NCBI RefSeq assembly: GCF_002160865.1
Contig: NZ_NFLJ01000011.1
Coordinates: 1-64,000, forward strand
Length of the DNA: 64,000 nt
Direction: 5' to 3'
Source of the DNA: Massiliimicrobium timonense
GTDB taxonomy: Bacteria; Bacillota_I; Bacilli_A; Erysipelotrichales; Coprobacillaceae
The position numbers and the translations under genes are program-made. Under the pieces are notes generated by a model that saw only the letters and a list, made by a program, of their open reading frames with translations, did no database searches and was not told the origin of the DNA. Positions 25,998-35,086 of the stretch are shown here, in pieces (within the stretch, counting starts at the first letter, position 1; each line of letters starts with the position of its first letter).

Positions 25998-27008
25998 TTA
26001 AATGAACGAAAATAATCTTGTTAAGTTTATACCATTATCTTGTTTATATAATTCTATGGAGTGAAAAGTTTCTTTGATTTGAGATATGAACTTTTGAATA
26101 TTAAAATGATGAAAACGTTGGTTTATGTAATAAAAATGACAGCGTTGATGATGATATTCATAATCACAAGTGACATAACCAATTCTTTGATTTTTTAATA
26201 AATGATATTGTTCACTCATAAGACCATCACAATCTTTCATTGAACTGAAAAATTCACATAATAAAGCTTCTCTGTATTGATCAGGACAATGAATATAAAA
26301 TAAACATATTTTATTGTCTTCATATTGATGAACTTTATAGAAAACTTGACCTAAACATTCTTGAGAAGGATAAGATATCATTTCAAATGTTTTGATATGA
26401 TTTTTTTCTTTTGTTGAAAAAGAAAATGGGTTTTGAAATATAAATTGACAGTAATCAAAATCAGATTGTTGAAAATATTGACTTGTTAAACAACAATATG
26501 AACCAAATTCTCGTAATAAGTCATAATCATCATCGATGATGATAAAGTAATCAATAAAATGTTGAGATAGATAATGATGAATACATCTTTTTTTATCATT
26601 ATCTTCATTAATAATATCAATAATGAAATTATCTAAATCATAAAGTTTAAATAAAGCAATTATTTGTTTCGTTGTATTATATCTGCCCCATGTAGAATGC
26701 AACACAATATGACTACCTGTTTCTTCTATCAATTCTTTAAGATAGCCTAATGCTATATATGACCAGTCATAATACGCAGCTGCTAAATCATATTTATCAA
26801 ATGTCAAATATATATCATCGCTATATTTATTGGCTAGATAATATTGTAACGCCTCCATATCATGATCAAATCTTCTTTCATAAGAGGGTGGCTGTATAAC
26901 CCCATCAATATCTAAAAAGATAATATTTTTGTCTAAATGATTTTTAATTCTGATATCTTTTTCATAGGCCTTTATAGATTTGTTAATAAATTGTCTTGAT
27001 TTATGCAT
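25998..27008 (-). CDS. HAD-superfamily protein (RNA-repair type HAD) with unknown C-terminal domain
   Basis: 336 aa. The N-terminal half is a HAD phosphohydrolase: nucleophile motif FLDIDGV (Asp near 33 and 35), STWG near 115 and IIIDDDYD near 165. The HSTWGR version is typical of HAD domains found in 'Swiss army knife' RNA-repair proteins (kinase/phosphatase working on RNA ends). The C-terminal half (about 200-336) is unrecognised. ATG 27008 has AAGGAG 9 nt upstream; an upstream in-frame start lacks one. Phosphatase activity is inferred from the motifs; the RNA link is a weak inference, supported only by kptA and a phosphoesterase nearby. Confidence 0.7.
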   Translation of the reverse strand: MHKSRQFINKSIKAYEKDIRIKNHLDKNIIFLDIDGVIQPPSYERRFDHDMEALQYYLANKYSDDIYLTFDKYDLAAAYYDWSYIALGYLKELIEETGSHIVLHSTWGRYNTTKQIIALFKLYDLDNFIIDIINEDNDKKRCIHHYLSQHFIDYFIIIDDDYDLLREFGSYCCLTSQYFQQSDFDYCQFIFQNPFSFSTKEKNHIKTFEMISYPSQECLGQVFYKVHQYEDNKICLFYIHCPDQYREALLCEFFSSMKDCDGLMSEQYHLLKNQRIGYVTCDYEYHHQRCHFYYINQRFHHFNIQKFISQIKETFHSIELYKQDNGINLTRLFSFI

Positions 27009-27135
27009 GTGTGAATCTCCTTTTTTATTTGCTATAAGCAATTATAACACATAATTTTAATTAGGAAAATAACAAGTGATACTGTTTAGAAAAATATTAT
27101 GATATAATAATGAAGAATCAAGAGAGGAATAGAGA

Positions 27136-28110
27136 ATGAAGGTTAAAGAATTAAGAGATTTATTAAAAGACAAAGATAAGAAATTAATCACTGATGCTTT
27201 TGTAGAAGCTTATAAAGCTTTACCAAAATCAAAAAAAGAAGAATTAGATGATGTAATTGAAAGTATTGTAAGTGGCGAAGGAAAGAAAAAAGCAACAAAA
27301 CATGAAGAGGTTTCATTAACTGATTTATTTGTTGAGATTCAGGATTTTTTACAAGATGCTTATCATGGGTATTATATTGCTCCTAACCGCATTGTTCCTA
27401 AAAAAGAAAGACCTAAGTGGCGCTTTAAAGTCAAAAGATACTTAAAAATTTTATTAGATGTTCCATCAGATCATCCTTATTTTTCACAAGTTGTCACATT
27501 GATTCGTGAAATTTATAAGATGTTAAGCTATGGTTGTGGTGTGTATATTTTTTCAAGTGATGATCCCTTTGCATCCATAGGTATGGAACAAGAAAAATTA
27601 TATGGGGAATATGTTGCTCGTCAGCTTCAACTGAATATTGATGAAGCATCAATTATTGAGATGGTTAATGGAGCAACACATTGTTATTTGAGTCGTGAAT
27701 GTTTGCATGTTATGTTATTTGGTGTTTTAGATCATTATATTCAAAAACAGGAATATCGAGATATGGTTTTGAATTATTGTCAAAAATTTATTAAATCACA
27801 GAAAGACTTTATCGCAACGTTAAAGCGTCATGATGATCGTTTGTATGAAGCTAAAGAATTGCTTACCAATATGAATCAACTGGCTTTTATATTTCATAAT
27901 GATACTTTTGAGAAAGCATTACAGTATTATTTTCAAAATGAAATTATAAAAAATCCAGAAATCAGTCTATATACGTTATTGATGGTAATAGACATTTTCT
28001 ATTCCTACAAAGAATGGATTGAAGCTTATGAATATGGAGTTGAAATCAAACATATTCAGCCACGACAAAAACTTATGGATAAATATGAAAGATATAAAAA
28101 TGAGGTGTAA
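27136..28110 (+). CDS. Hypothetical protein, 324 aa
   Basis: I do not recognise a family. The protein is hydrophilic and apparently all-helical, with a Lys/Glu-rich N-terminus (about residues 1-60) and no signal peptide or membrane helix. Segments such as YHGYYIAPNRIVPKKERPKWRFKV (from about residue 79) look conserved-type but give no functional clue. A good ribosome site (GAGAGGAATAGAG) lies before ATG 27136. It ends 3 nt before the next, interrupted gene and probably forms an operon with it and the 40-aa gene. Confidence 0.8.
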   Translation: MKVKELRDLLKDKDKKLITDAFVEAYKALPKSKKEELDDVIESIVSGEGKKKATKHEEVSLTDLFVEIQDFLQDAYHGYYIAPNRIVPKKERPKWRFKVKRYLKILLDVPSDHPYFSQVVTLIREIYKMLSYGCGVYIFSSDDPFASIGMEQEKLYGEYVARQLQLNIDEASIIEMVNGATHCYLSRECLHVMLFGVLDHYIQKQEYRDMVLNYCQKFIKSQKDFIATLKRHDDRLYEAKELLTNMNQLAFIFHNDTFEKALQYYFQNEIIKNPEISLYTLLMVIDIFYSYKEWIEAYEYGVEIKHIQPRQKLMDKYERYKNEV

Positions 28111-28113
28111 ATA

Positions 28114-28908
28114 ATGTCAGAAAGAAAATATATAAGAAGTGCAACAATGGAAGTGATTACTAATCAAATTAAAGATCATTTAGTTGAAAAAACAACAGAG
28201 TTATATTAACAGATGTTAGATCAAGGAATGAGTGAAAAAAGATCTATTGAATTATTAGCGTTTTATTTAGAAATGTATATTAAAGATAATATACAAACTG
28301 ATGATTTCAGTAATGAAAAATGGGAAGCATTTTTAGACGAAATCAATCCTATTTTTCATGTGCCTGGTGAATATGAATTTGATGTACAGGAAGAACGTCG
28401 TAACTTAAGACATATTCAAAAACAATATGGAAAACTGAAATCTGATGTAGGAGCATTAGAAGAAGAACTTTATAGTTTAGAAGCTCATTTTCTTGCGATA
28501 CATACGCTTTATAAAATTGATAGCCGTGAAACGAAGAAGATTATACATATTGTGCTTAATCGTTTATTAGATTTTAAAAATCATTATACAAGTGATTATA
28601 CAGACTATGCTCATGAAGATCTTTTATGTCTGGCAGATGGTTTAGAACAAATGTGCAATCCTTATGTGAATCCACAACTCTATGATTATTTATCAGAGTT
28701 TGTTGATTTAAAGGATGAATCACAGTTTGATTATATTTTTAAAAATGTTTTTCTATGTTTAACAAGAGTATTAGTAAGTATTGATACATTTGATAAAGAA
28801 TTTGGTGTTAATGGATATTTCCGTTTTATTAGTCAGTTTTTGGATGTAAGGGCATGTATTGAAAATGGACCTGATTTCTTCTTTAATGACAAAACATTGG
28901 AGAAATAG
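28114..28908 (+). pseudogene. Unknown helical protein gene interrupted by an in-frame TAA
   Basis: Reading starts at ATG 28114, 6 nt behind GAGGTG. It runs 31 codons to TAA at 28207-28209 and then continues in the same frame for 233 more codons to 28908. The second part (from ATG 28213) has no ribosome site of its own. A single substitution to TAA, for example from CAA or GAA, explains this. The full product would be 264 aa, rich in acidic residues with a coiled-coil-like stretch (EERRNLRHIQKQYGKLKSD). No family is recognised. It could be a true nonsense mutation or a sequencing error; restart at 28213 is also possible. Confidence 0.75.
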
Positions 28909-28919
28909 GAGATAGAACT

Positions 28920-29042
28920 ATGGAATATAAAGATTATATGAATCGGATTCAACAAAGATTAAAAGAAATGAGTGAAGAAGAAAAGAATCGTTGGATCTAT
29001 CACTATACGAGAGTTCATAGAGTAATAAGAACGACATTATAG
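28920..29042 (+). CDS. Small hypothetical protein, 40 aa
   Basis: Reads MEYKDYMNRIQQRLKEMSEE... and ends VIRTTL. It is basic and helical. AGGAG lies 8 nt before the ATG and overlaps the stop of the upstream interrupted gene, which suggests coupling. No family is recognised. Confidence 0.6.
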   Translation: MEYKDYMNRIQQRLKEMSEEEKNRWIYHYTRVHRVIRTTL

Positions 29043-29111
29043 AGGTTACATTTTGTTACCATATGGATTTTGGCTAGGAGAGATTAAAAAAATGAAAAAT
29101 CATTTTCTATT

Positions 29112-29135
29112 AAACCGTTAAAAACGGTTTTTTTG
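29112..29135 (+). terminator. Terminator before the SNF2 helicase gene
   Basis: Stem AACCGT (29113-29118) / ACGGTT (29124-29129), loop TAAAA, followed by seven T including the stem end. Confidence 0.8.
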
Positions 29136-29177
29136 TTGTTGAATATGCTATAATGCAAAAGTAAGGAGAGTTCATAC

Positions 29178-32100
29178 ATGAAAACTGAGTTTAATTTATT
29201 AACATTATTTTCTAATCGCAATAATATATCTATCGCAAGAAGTTATGACCGTTATGATAATGTTTTAAGCATTGATATGAAACAAGAAGATACTTTGTAT
29301 TATGTTCAAGCTATGGTGAAAGTCAGGGGAGAAGAATTTCTGTGTTCTTTTACATTTGATAGCGAATATCATTTACATGAATATCAGTGTGAGTGTACCT
29401 GGTGCACAGATGATAGCCCATGTGCTCATATTGGAGCTGTTTTGTTGAAGTTAAATCAACTGGAGATTCCTTCTTTTCCATATCATTATATTAACACTGA
29501 ATTTGAAGAAGAAAAAAAGCGTCAGGAAAGACGTCATCAACAACAACTTCAACGTGCTTTGGCTATACGTGCTTTGGAAACGAATGATTTGATTAAACAG
29601 AATAAAGAATATTATCATAATCAAGTGAGCTCATCCATTTCACATGAAAAATATAATTTAACAGCTATCTTGAATGAAGATGATGATGTCTTATATCTTG
29701 ATTATAAGATTGGTAATGCTAAAAAATATATTATTAAAGATGTTGATGAATTTTTAGAACATATAGAAAATAAAGATCAAATGAAGTATGGTAAATATTT
29801 ACAGTTTGTACATACACGTGAATCTTTTACAGATGAAGCTTTAAAACAGATTGCATTTCTTGAACGTGCTAAAATTGCAATGAATAAAGTTAATCCTGAA
29901 AATTATTTCTTTAATTTTCGTAGTTTATTGAACTTTGGTAGATATGTCTATATTCGTAGTGAATTTCTTGATGATTTTTATGATGTCTATAAGGAATTAG
30001 GGTTAAACCACTGTCTTTTTAAAGATATCGACTATACAATAAAAGCGAGTTTGGTTAAAGAACAAGAATACTATGTACTTAAAATTATTGATGAAAATCA
30101 ATTTTATTTTGGAAAACAGTATATTTATTTTATTTCTACTTTCAAACATCAGACAACAATTCAACGTATTCAAATGGATTTAAATGAGAAATCATTTGAT
30201 ATTTTACTTGATTTGTTTGAAAATCCAATGTTTATTAAAGAAGAAGACCTTCATGATTTTTATAAATATATATGGGCACCCATGCAAAATTATTTTGATT
30301 TAACATGTGATTTTGATTTTGAACAGTCATCATATACTTTCATTAAAATATATGGAGATATCAATGAAAATGAACAGATTTATTTTAAAGTTTACTATGA
30401 AGATGAAAATCAGAATCATATTCATGCATTCCAAAACGACACAATTACAACAATTGATCAGGATATTGTTGAAGCATATTTACGTCAACAATGTCATCAA
30501 ATTGACGAGAAAAATGGGTGTGTCTATTTTGATAGTTATGATGAAAAAACATATGAATTTATGCATGATGGGATTGAGTTTCTCCAACAATATAGTGAAA
30601 TATATATTTCCGAAGCATTAAAGAAGATGGGAAGACCAGTTCATTATCAGATTCAGGTAGGGGTTAAAGTTGATCATGATCTTTTATCTTTAAATATGGA
30701 AAGTGCTCAAATTCCGCAAATGGAAATTGCTGAAGTTTTGTCAAAATATCGTCGTAAAAAGAAATTTCATCGTTTAAAAAATGGAGAACTATTATATCTT
30801 GAATCACCTGATCTGGAGGAATTATCAAATTTAATGGATGAATATCATATTCAAGCCAATGATATTCAAAATGGAAGTCTGACTTTAAATAAAAATCGTG
30901 TGTTCGCATTGGATAATGATGTAACAGAATTGCAACATATACAAATCGAAAGAGATGCGTCCTTTCAAAAACTCATTCAACAATTTCATCAACATACACA
31001 ACATCTTTATCCCTTAACATCCTACTACAATCAGCTATTGAGAGATTATCAAAAAGAAGGTTATCAGTGGTTACGAACACTTTATGAACTAGGATTTAAC
31101 GGAATATTGGCTGATGATATGGGACTTGGTAAAACATTACAGGTGATTGCTTTATTGGATCAATTAGAAACAAATAAACCAAGCTTAGTTGTTTGTCCTT
31201 CTTCGTTAATTTATAACTGGGAAGATGAAGTGCATAAATTTTCAAAAAGCTTACCTGTGACATGCATTGTATCAGATGCGAAAACAAGAGAAACAATGAT
31301 ACATGCTATTCATGGTAAACATCTTTATGTGACTTCTTATGATTATATGCGTCGTGATGTAGAGTTATATGATTCTATAGAATTTGAATATGTGATTTTG
31401 GATGAATCACAATATATTAAAAATCAAAAAACAAAGAATGCCATTTCTGTCAAGCAGCTTCATGCTTTACATAAACTGGCATTATCTGGAACTCCCATTG
31501 AAAATTCATTGGCTGAATTATGGTCAGTTTTTGATTTTCTAATGCCTCAATATTTATATAACTATCATTATTTTCAAAAAACATTTGAAACAGATATTGT
31601 GAAAAATCAAAATCAAAAGAAAATTCAACAACTTCAAAAAATGGTTTCACCATTTATTTTAAGAAGAAACAAAAAAGATGTCTTATTAGAATTACCTGAT
31701 AAGATAGAAAAAACACAATTGATTCCTTTTACACAACAAGAAAGTGAATTGTATTTTGCTAATCTCGCTCAAATTAATACACAACTTCAAGAAATATTTC
31801 AAATGGAAAAGATTGATAAAATTGCTATTTTAGCGATGTTGACAAAATTAAGACAAATCTGCTGTGAACCTAGAATGATCTACGAAAATATAAATCAAAG
31901 TTCATCTAAGATGAAAGCTTGTATGGATTTGATTTGTAACTATAAAGCTAACCATCAACAAGTCTTATTATTTTCATCTTTTACAAAAGTCTTTGATTTG
32001 ATGGAAGAAGAATTAAAGTTAAATGGAATTCGCTATTTTATTTTAACAGGTGAAACTTCAAAAGAAAAAAGACGAGAACTCGTCCGCCGTTTCCAAGAAG

Positions 32101-32414
32101 GAGAAGCTGATGTCTTTTTGATTTCTTTAAAAGCTGGAGGAACAGGATTGAATTTAACAGCTGCTCAGGCTGTCATTCATTTTGATCCATGGTGGAATCT
32201 TTCAGCACAAAATCAGGCAACAGACCGTGCTTATCGTATTGGACAGCATAACAATGTTATGGTTCATCAATTGATTATGAAAGAGAGTATTGAAGAAAAA
32301 ATTCAAGTTTTACAGGCTAAGAAAAAAGAACTCGCAGATATGTTTGTAGAAAACAGTGAAGGAAATATTTCTTCATTATCAACAGAAGATTTAAAAGAAT
32401 TATTGGCTATGTAG
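29178..32414 (+). CDS. SWIM zinc-finger SNF2-family helicase/ATPase
   Basis: 1078 aa. SNF2 proteins use ATP to move along double-stranded DNA and remodel bound protein. The N-terminus has a SWIM zinc finger (C71-x-C73 ... C82-x-H84). A long bacterial SNF2-associated region follows. The motor occupies the C-terminal 450 residues: Walker A DDMGLGKT near 644-651, DESQ box near 742, SGTPIEN, then the helicase C-terminal motifs LKAGGTGLNLTAA and DRAYRIGQ. All motifs are intact. A -10-like TATAAT (29149-29154) and GGAGAG precede ATG 29178. It is followed after 10 nt by an alpha-CTD-like protein gene, so the two likely act together. RapA-like transcription recycling is one possibility. Confidence 0.92.
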   Translation: MKTEFNLLTLFSNRNNISIARSYDRYDNVLSIDMKQEDTLYYVQAMVKVRGEEFLCSFTFDSEYHLHEYQCECTWCTDDSPCAHIGAVLLKLNQLEIPSFPYHYINTEFEEEKKRQERRHQQQLQRALAIRALETNDLIKQNKEYYHNQVSSSISHEKYNLTAILNEDDDVLYLDYKIGNAKKYIIKDVDEFLEHIENKDQMKYGKYLQFVHTRESFTDEALKQIAFLERAKIAMNKVNPENYFFNFRSLLNFGRYVYIRSEFLDDFYDVYKELGLNHCLFKDIDYTIKASLVKEQEYYVLKIIDENQFYFGKQYIYFISTFKHQTTIQRIQMDLNEKSFDILLDLFENPMFIKEEDLHDFYKYIWAPMQNYFDLTCDFDFEQSSYTFIKIYGDINENEQIYFKVYYEDENQNHIHAFQNDTITTIDQDIVEAYLRQQCHQIDEKNGCVYFDSYDEKTYEFMHDGIEFLQQYSEIYISEALKKMGRPVHYQIQVGVKVDHDLLSLNMESAQIPQMEIAEVLSKYRRKKKFHRLKNGELLYLESPDLEELSNLMDEYHIQANDIQNGSLTLNKNRVFALDNDVTELQHIQIERDASFQKLIQQFHQHTQHLYPLTSYYNQLLRDYQKEGYQWLRTLYELGFNGILADDMGLGKTLQVIALLDQLETNKPSLVVCPSSLIYNWEDEVHKFSKSLPVTCIVSDAKTRETMIHAIHGKHLYVTSYDYMRRDVELYDSIEFEYVILDESQYIKNQKTKNAISVKQLHALHKLALSGTPIENSLAELWSVFDFLMPQYLYNYHYFQKTFETDIVKNQNQKKIQQLQKMVSPFILRRNKKDVLLELPDKIEKTQLIPFTQQESELYFANLAQINTQLQEIFQMEKIDKIAILAMLTKLRQICCEPRMIYENINQSSSKMKACMDLICNYKANHQQVLLFSSFTKVFDLMEEELKLNGIRYFILTGETSKEKRRELVRRFQEGEADVFLISLKAGGTGLNLTAAQAVIHFDPWWNLSAQNQATDRAYRIGQHNNVMVHQLIMKESIEEKIQVLQAKKKELADMFVENSEGNISSLSTEDLKELLAM

Positions 32415-32424
32415 GAGGAAGACT

Positions 32425-33879
32425 ATGAGATATTATATCAAAGAATTATTAAATCACAGTTATGAAATAGCAGCTATGGATGGTTATGACGCCTATGTTA
32501 GCATATATAATCATGAAGATATCCATTTAACTTCTCAACAAAAAGAAGCTTTGTCCTGTTCATCTATTGATAACCAGTATTATTATGGTATTGGTCAAGA
32601 AGAATGTCATGACTACTATCAAATAGCTCAATATTTAGATATGGATCCATTACGATTTTTACAATTCTATCCATCATCACGTGATTATGGAAATTATAAA
32701 AGTTTTTCTCAATTTCAAGACATTCATCATTGTATGGATTTTAGAAAAATTATAGAAGATGAAATCAAAGAGTTTGTCTTAAAAAAACAGTTGCATTCAG
32801 ATTCATTATTGTATACTCTATTAAAAGCAAAAGGCTATGTTTATCAGTCATCTCATGAAAGCATACCTCAAGAATTGCTTCATACGCCTATTGAAAAGTT
32901 AGATTTAAGTGTACGTAGTTATAATTGCTTAAAAAGAGAAGGAATTCATACTTTACATGATTTAAGACAAGTCATGAAAAATGATGGACTCTATAAAATA
33001 AGAAATATGGCTCATAAGCTTGTTAAAGAAATTATTGATGCATATTGTCAGTTTCTGAATCAGAATTTTTCGTATCATTTAGAGTTGCATTTCATGCAAA
33101 AAAAGAGTCCTATCATATTTGTATATGATAAACAAGGTTTTGGATTAAAAAGTATTGTATCTAGTATTTTTCTTGATTTTTTTCCAGACATGAATGAAAG
33201 CTTATTCAACAATCACGATGCCTTGTTTACATCAAAAATTACAAATATTCTTTTATGGATGGGTTACAGCACTATTAAAGATGTTGAACCTCATTTACCA
33301 GAATTCGATAATTATTTCTATAAACTTTCGCTCACATCAAAACCTAATGATCTACAAAAAAGATATGATGACTATCTTCATGCTCATATTATATATCATG
33401 AAATTCCATATTCTCTTTATCAAAAACTTATCCATCAAAAGGCTTCACAAAAAGATATACAAAATGCCTTGCAACAATATAATGCATATATTGATAGTGT
33501 TGTTGAACAAATTAATCGTAAAATATATTATGTTGAAAATGACAAGACAAAAGAGTTCTATCATGATGAACAAAACGATACTTTTGATATATATGATATG
33601 GGTTTCTATGAGTGTATTCAATACGATGATTTAAAAAAGATTATAGATTCATTAGAAGATATTTGTGTTGTCAAAAAGGTAATGAAAAAGATAAGATTAT
33701 CTCATTCTTATCATATTCTTAAGAATCTTGATGAATATAAAGCACAAGTAGATATGATTGTTAAAAATCATTCTCAAATAGAAGCAAATAAACTTATAGA
33801 ACAATTATTAGAAGAACCATTTTTATTAAAACATCAATACAAAGAATTACTTCAGTATATTCAAGAACAAGTGAAATAA
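32425..33879 (+). CDS. Unknown 484-aa protein with an RNA-polymerase alpha-CTD-like domain
   Basis: Residues about 154-207 (TPIEKLDLSVRSYNCLKREG and on) match the helix-hairpin-helix C-terminal domain of RNA polymerase alpha almost signature for signature, including the VRNL-like turn (KIRNMAHKLVKEI). In alpha this domain binds AT-rich UP elements and activators. The flanking regions (1-150 and 210-484) are unrecognised and largely hydrophilic. There is no assembly domain, so this is not an alpha subunit. It lies 10 nt behind the SNF2 helicase with AGGAGGAAG before the ATG. Its function is unknown; DNA or RNA polymerase contact is a plausible inference. Confidence 0.85.
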   Translation: MRYYIKELLNHSYEIAAMDGYDAYVSIYNHEDIHLTSQQKEALSCSSIDNQYYYGIGQEECHDYYQIAQYLDMDPLRFLQFYPSSRDYGNYKSFSQFQDIHHCMDFRKIIEDEIKEFVLKKQLHSDSLLYTLLKAKGYVYQSSHESIPQELLHTPIEKLDLSVRSYNCLKREGIHTLHDLRQVMKNDGLYKIRNMAHKLVKEIIDAYCQFLNQNFSYHLELHFMQKKSPIIFVYDKQGFGLKSIVSSIFLDFFPDMNESLFNNHDALFTSKITNILLWMGYSTIKDVEPHLPEFDNYFYKLSLTSKPNDLQKRYDDYLHAHIIYHEIPYSLYQKLIHQKASQKDIQNALQQYNAYIDSVVEQINRKIYYVENDKTKEFYHDEQNDTFDIYDMGFYECIQYDDLKKIIDSLEDICVVKKVMKKIRLSHSYHILKNLDEYKAQVDMIVKNHSQIEANKLIEQLLEEPFLLKHQYKELLQYIQEQVK

Positions 33880-33885
33880 TGAATT

Positions 33886-34479
33886 TTATACTTGATGATC
33901 ATTTAATAATTCTCGAGCAGTTTTGGGTTGATAATGTATATAAGGCATCATACATCCTACATTAATAGCGATACAATGATAATGATATGTCTGATTCAAT
34001 GTTTGAATAAATGATTGATAGATGGTTTCTTCCAGACTGTTATGAACATGACCATATAAATGAATGTTGATGGGAAGATCATTGTTGAGATGATGCTGGT
34101 GATTCCAGAACATGATAGGATAATGCTGTAAAATAAAGGAATACTTTAAACCATCAATGATTTCATGAACTTCTTTATAGGGTGTGATTTCAACAAATAA
34201 TGAACGATATGCTTCATTTTTAAGTCGATCATGATTTCCAATAATGAGATGCTTTTTTCCTTTTAAAGAGGAAACAAATGCTATAGATTGTTCATTTTCT
34301 TTCCAACAAAAATCACCTAAAATATAAACATCATCATTATCTGTAATATATTCATTCCATTGTTGTTGTATAAAATTCATCATTTCATCCATTGTTTCAA
34401 ATGGACGCTGATCAAAGTTCTTTCCTTCTTTGCACACGTTTTTATGTAAAATATGTAAATCAGAAATATAGTAGTTCAT
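33886..34479 (-). CDS. Calcineurin-like metallophosphoesterase
   Basis: 197 aa. Contains the metal-binding motifs in order: D-x-H in ISDLHILH (N-terminus), GDFCW, GNHDRL and GHVH. It is of the short cytoplasmic type, often annotated as a phosphodiesterase of unknown substrate. ATG 34479 is preferred (AAGGAG 8 nt upstream); the in-frame ATG 34488 lies inside that site. It is divergent from kptA with only 41 nt between start codons, so the two promoters must overlap. It converges on the alpha-CTD-like gene. Confidence 0.88.
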   Translation of the reverse strand: MNYYISDLHILHKNVCKEGKNFDQRPFETMDEMMNFIQQQWNEYITDNDDVYILGDFCWKENEQSIAFVSSLKGKKHLIIGNHDRLKNEAYRSLFVEITPYKEVHEIIDGLKYSFILQHYPIMFWNHQHHLNNDLPINIHLYGHVHNSLEETIYQSFIQTLNQTYHYHCIAINVGCMMPYIHYQPKTARELLNDHQV

Positions 34480-34520
34480 ATGATACATCTCCTTTGTTAT
34501 AATGATGTAGAGGTGAGATT

Positions 34521-35072
34521 ATGAAAACCACAAATATCAGTCGTTATATTGCTTTGCTTTTACGTCATCACCCAGAAAAAGCAGGACTTTGTTTGGATGA
34601 ACATGGATGGGTAGAAGTAGAAGCATTGATTCTAGGCGTCAGACGACGTTATCCAGAATTTAATCGAGCAGTTCTAGATGAAATTGTTGCCCGTGACAGT
34701 AAACAAAGATATGCTTATAATCAGAATAAGACATGTATTCGTGCCAATCAAGGTCACTCTATCCCAGTTGATGTGGAATTAAAACAGGCTTTACCACCAA
34801 CAATTCTCTATCATGGAACGGGTGAAAAATATGTAGAATCAATACAAAAAGTAGGATTGATCCCTAAATCAAGACTCTATGTTCATTTATCGACAGATAT
34901 TCAAACAGCTATTCAAGTAGGAAAAAGGCACGGCCAGCCTGTTGTCTATCAAATTGATACTCAACAGATGCTTCATGATGGCTTTATTTTCTATATTTCA
35001 GCAAATCATATCTGGCTAACTAAAGCTGTTCCAGTACAATATTTAAAAATCATTGAAACGAATCCAGTATAA
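34521..35072 (+). CDS. kptA: RNA 2'-phosphotransferase KptA/Tpt1
   Basis: 183 aa. Tpt1/KptA transfers a 2'-phosphate from RNA to NAD+, giving ADP-ribose 1'',2''-cyclic phosphate. The N-terminal winged-helix part (SRYIALLLRHHPEKAGL) and the ADP-ribosyltransferase half (IRANQGHSI, ILYHGTGEKY, RLYVHLSTDI) carry the family's Arg-His-Arg-Arg pattern. Length is normal. Bacteria usually lack a tRNA ligase that would create its classical substrate, so its role here is open. GAGGTGAG precedes ATG 34521. Confidence 0.95.
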   Translation: MKTTNISRYIALLLRHHPEKAGLCLDEHGWVEVEALILGVRRRYPEFNRAVLDEIVARDSKQRYAYNQNKTCIRANQGHSIPVDVELKQALPPTILYHGTGEKYVESIQKVGLIPKSRLYVHLSTDIQTAIQVGKRHGQPVVYQIDTQQMLHDGFIFYISANHIWLTKAVPVQYLKIIETNPV

Positions 35073-35086
35073 AGATTCGTTTTTTA
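35057..35086 (+). terminator. Terminator after kptA
   Basis: Stem AACGAATC (35057-35064) / GATTCGTT (35074-35081), loop of 9 nt, followed by TTTTTAT. The stem overlaps the kptA stop codon. Confidence 0.85.
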
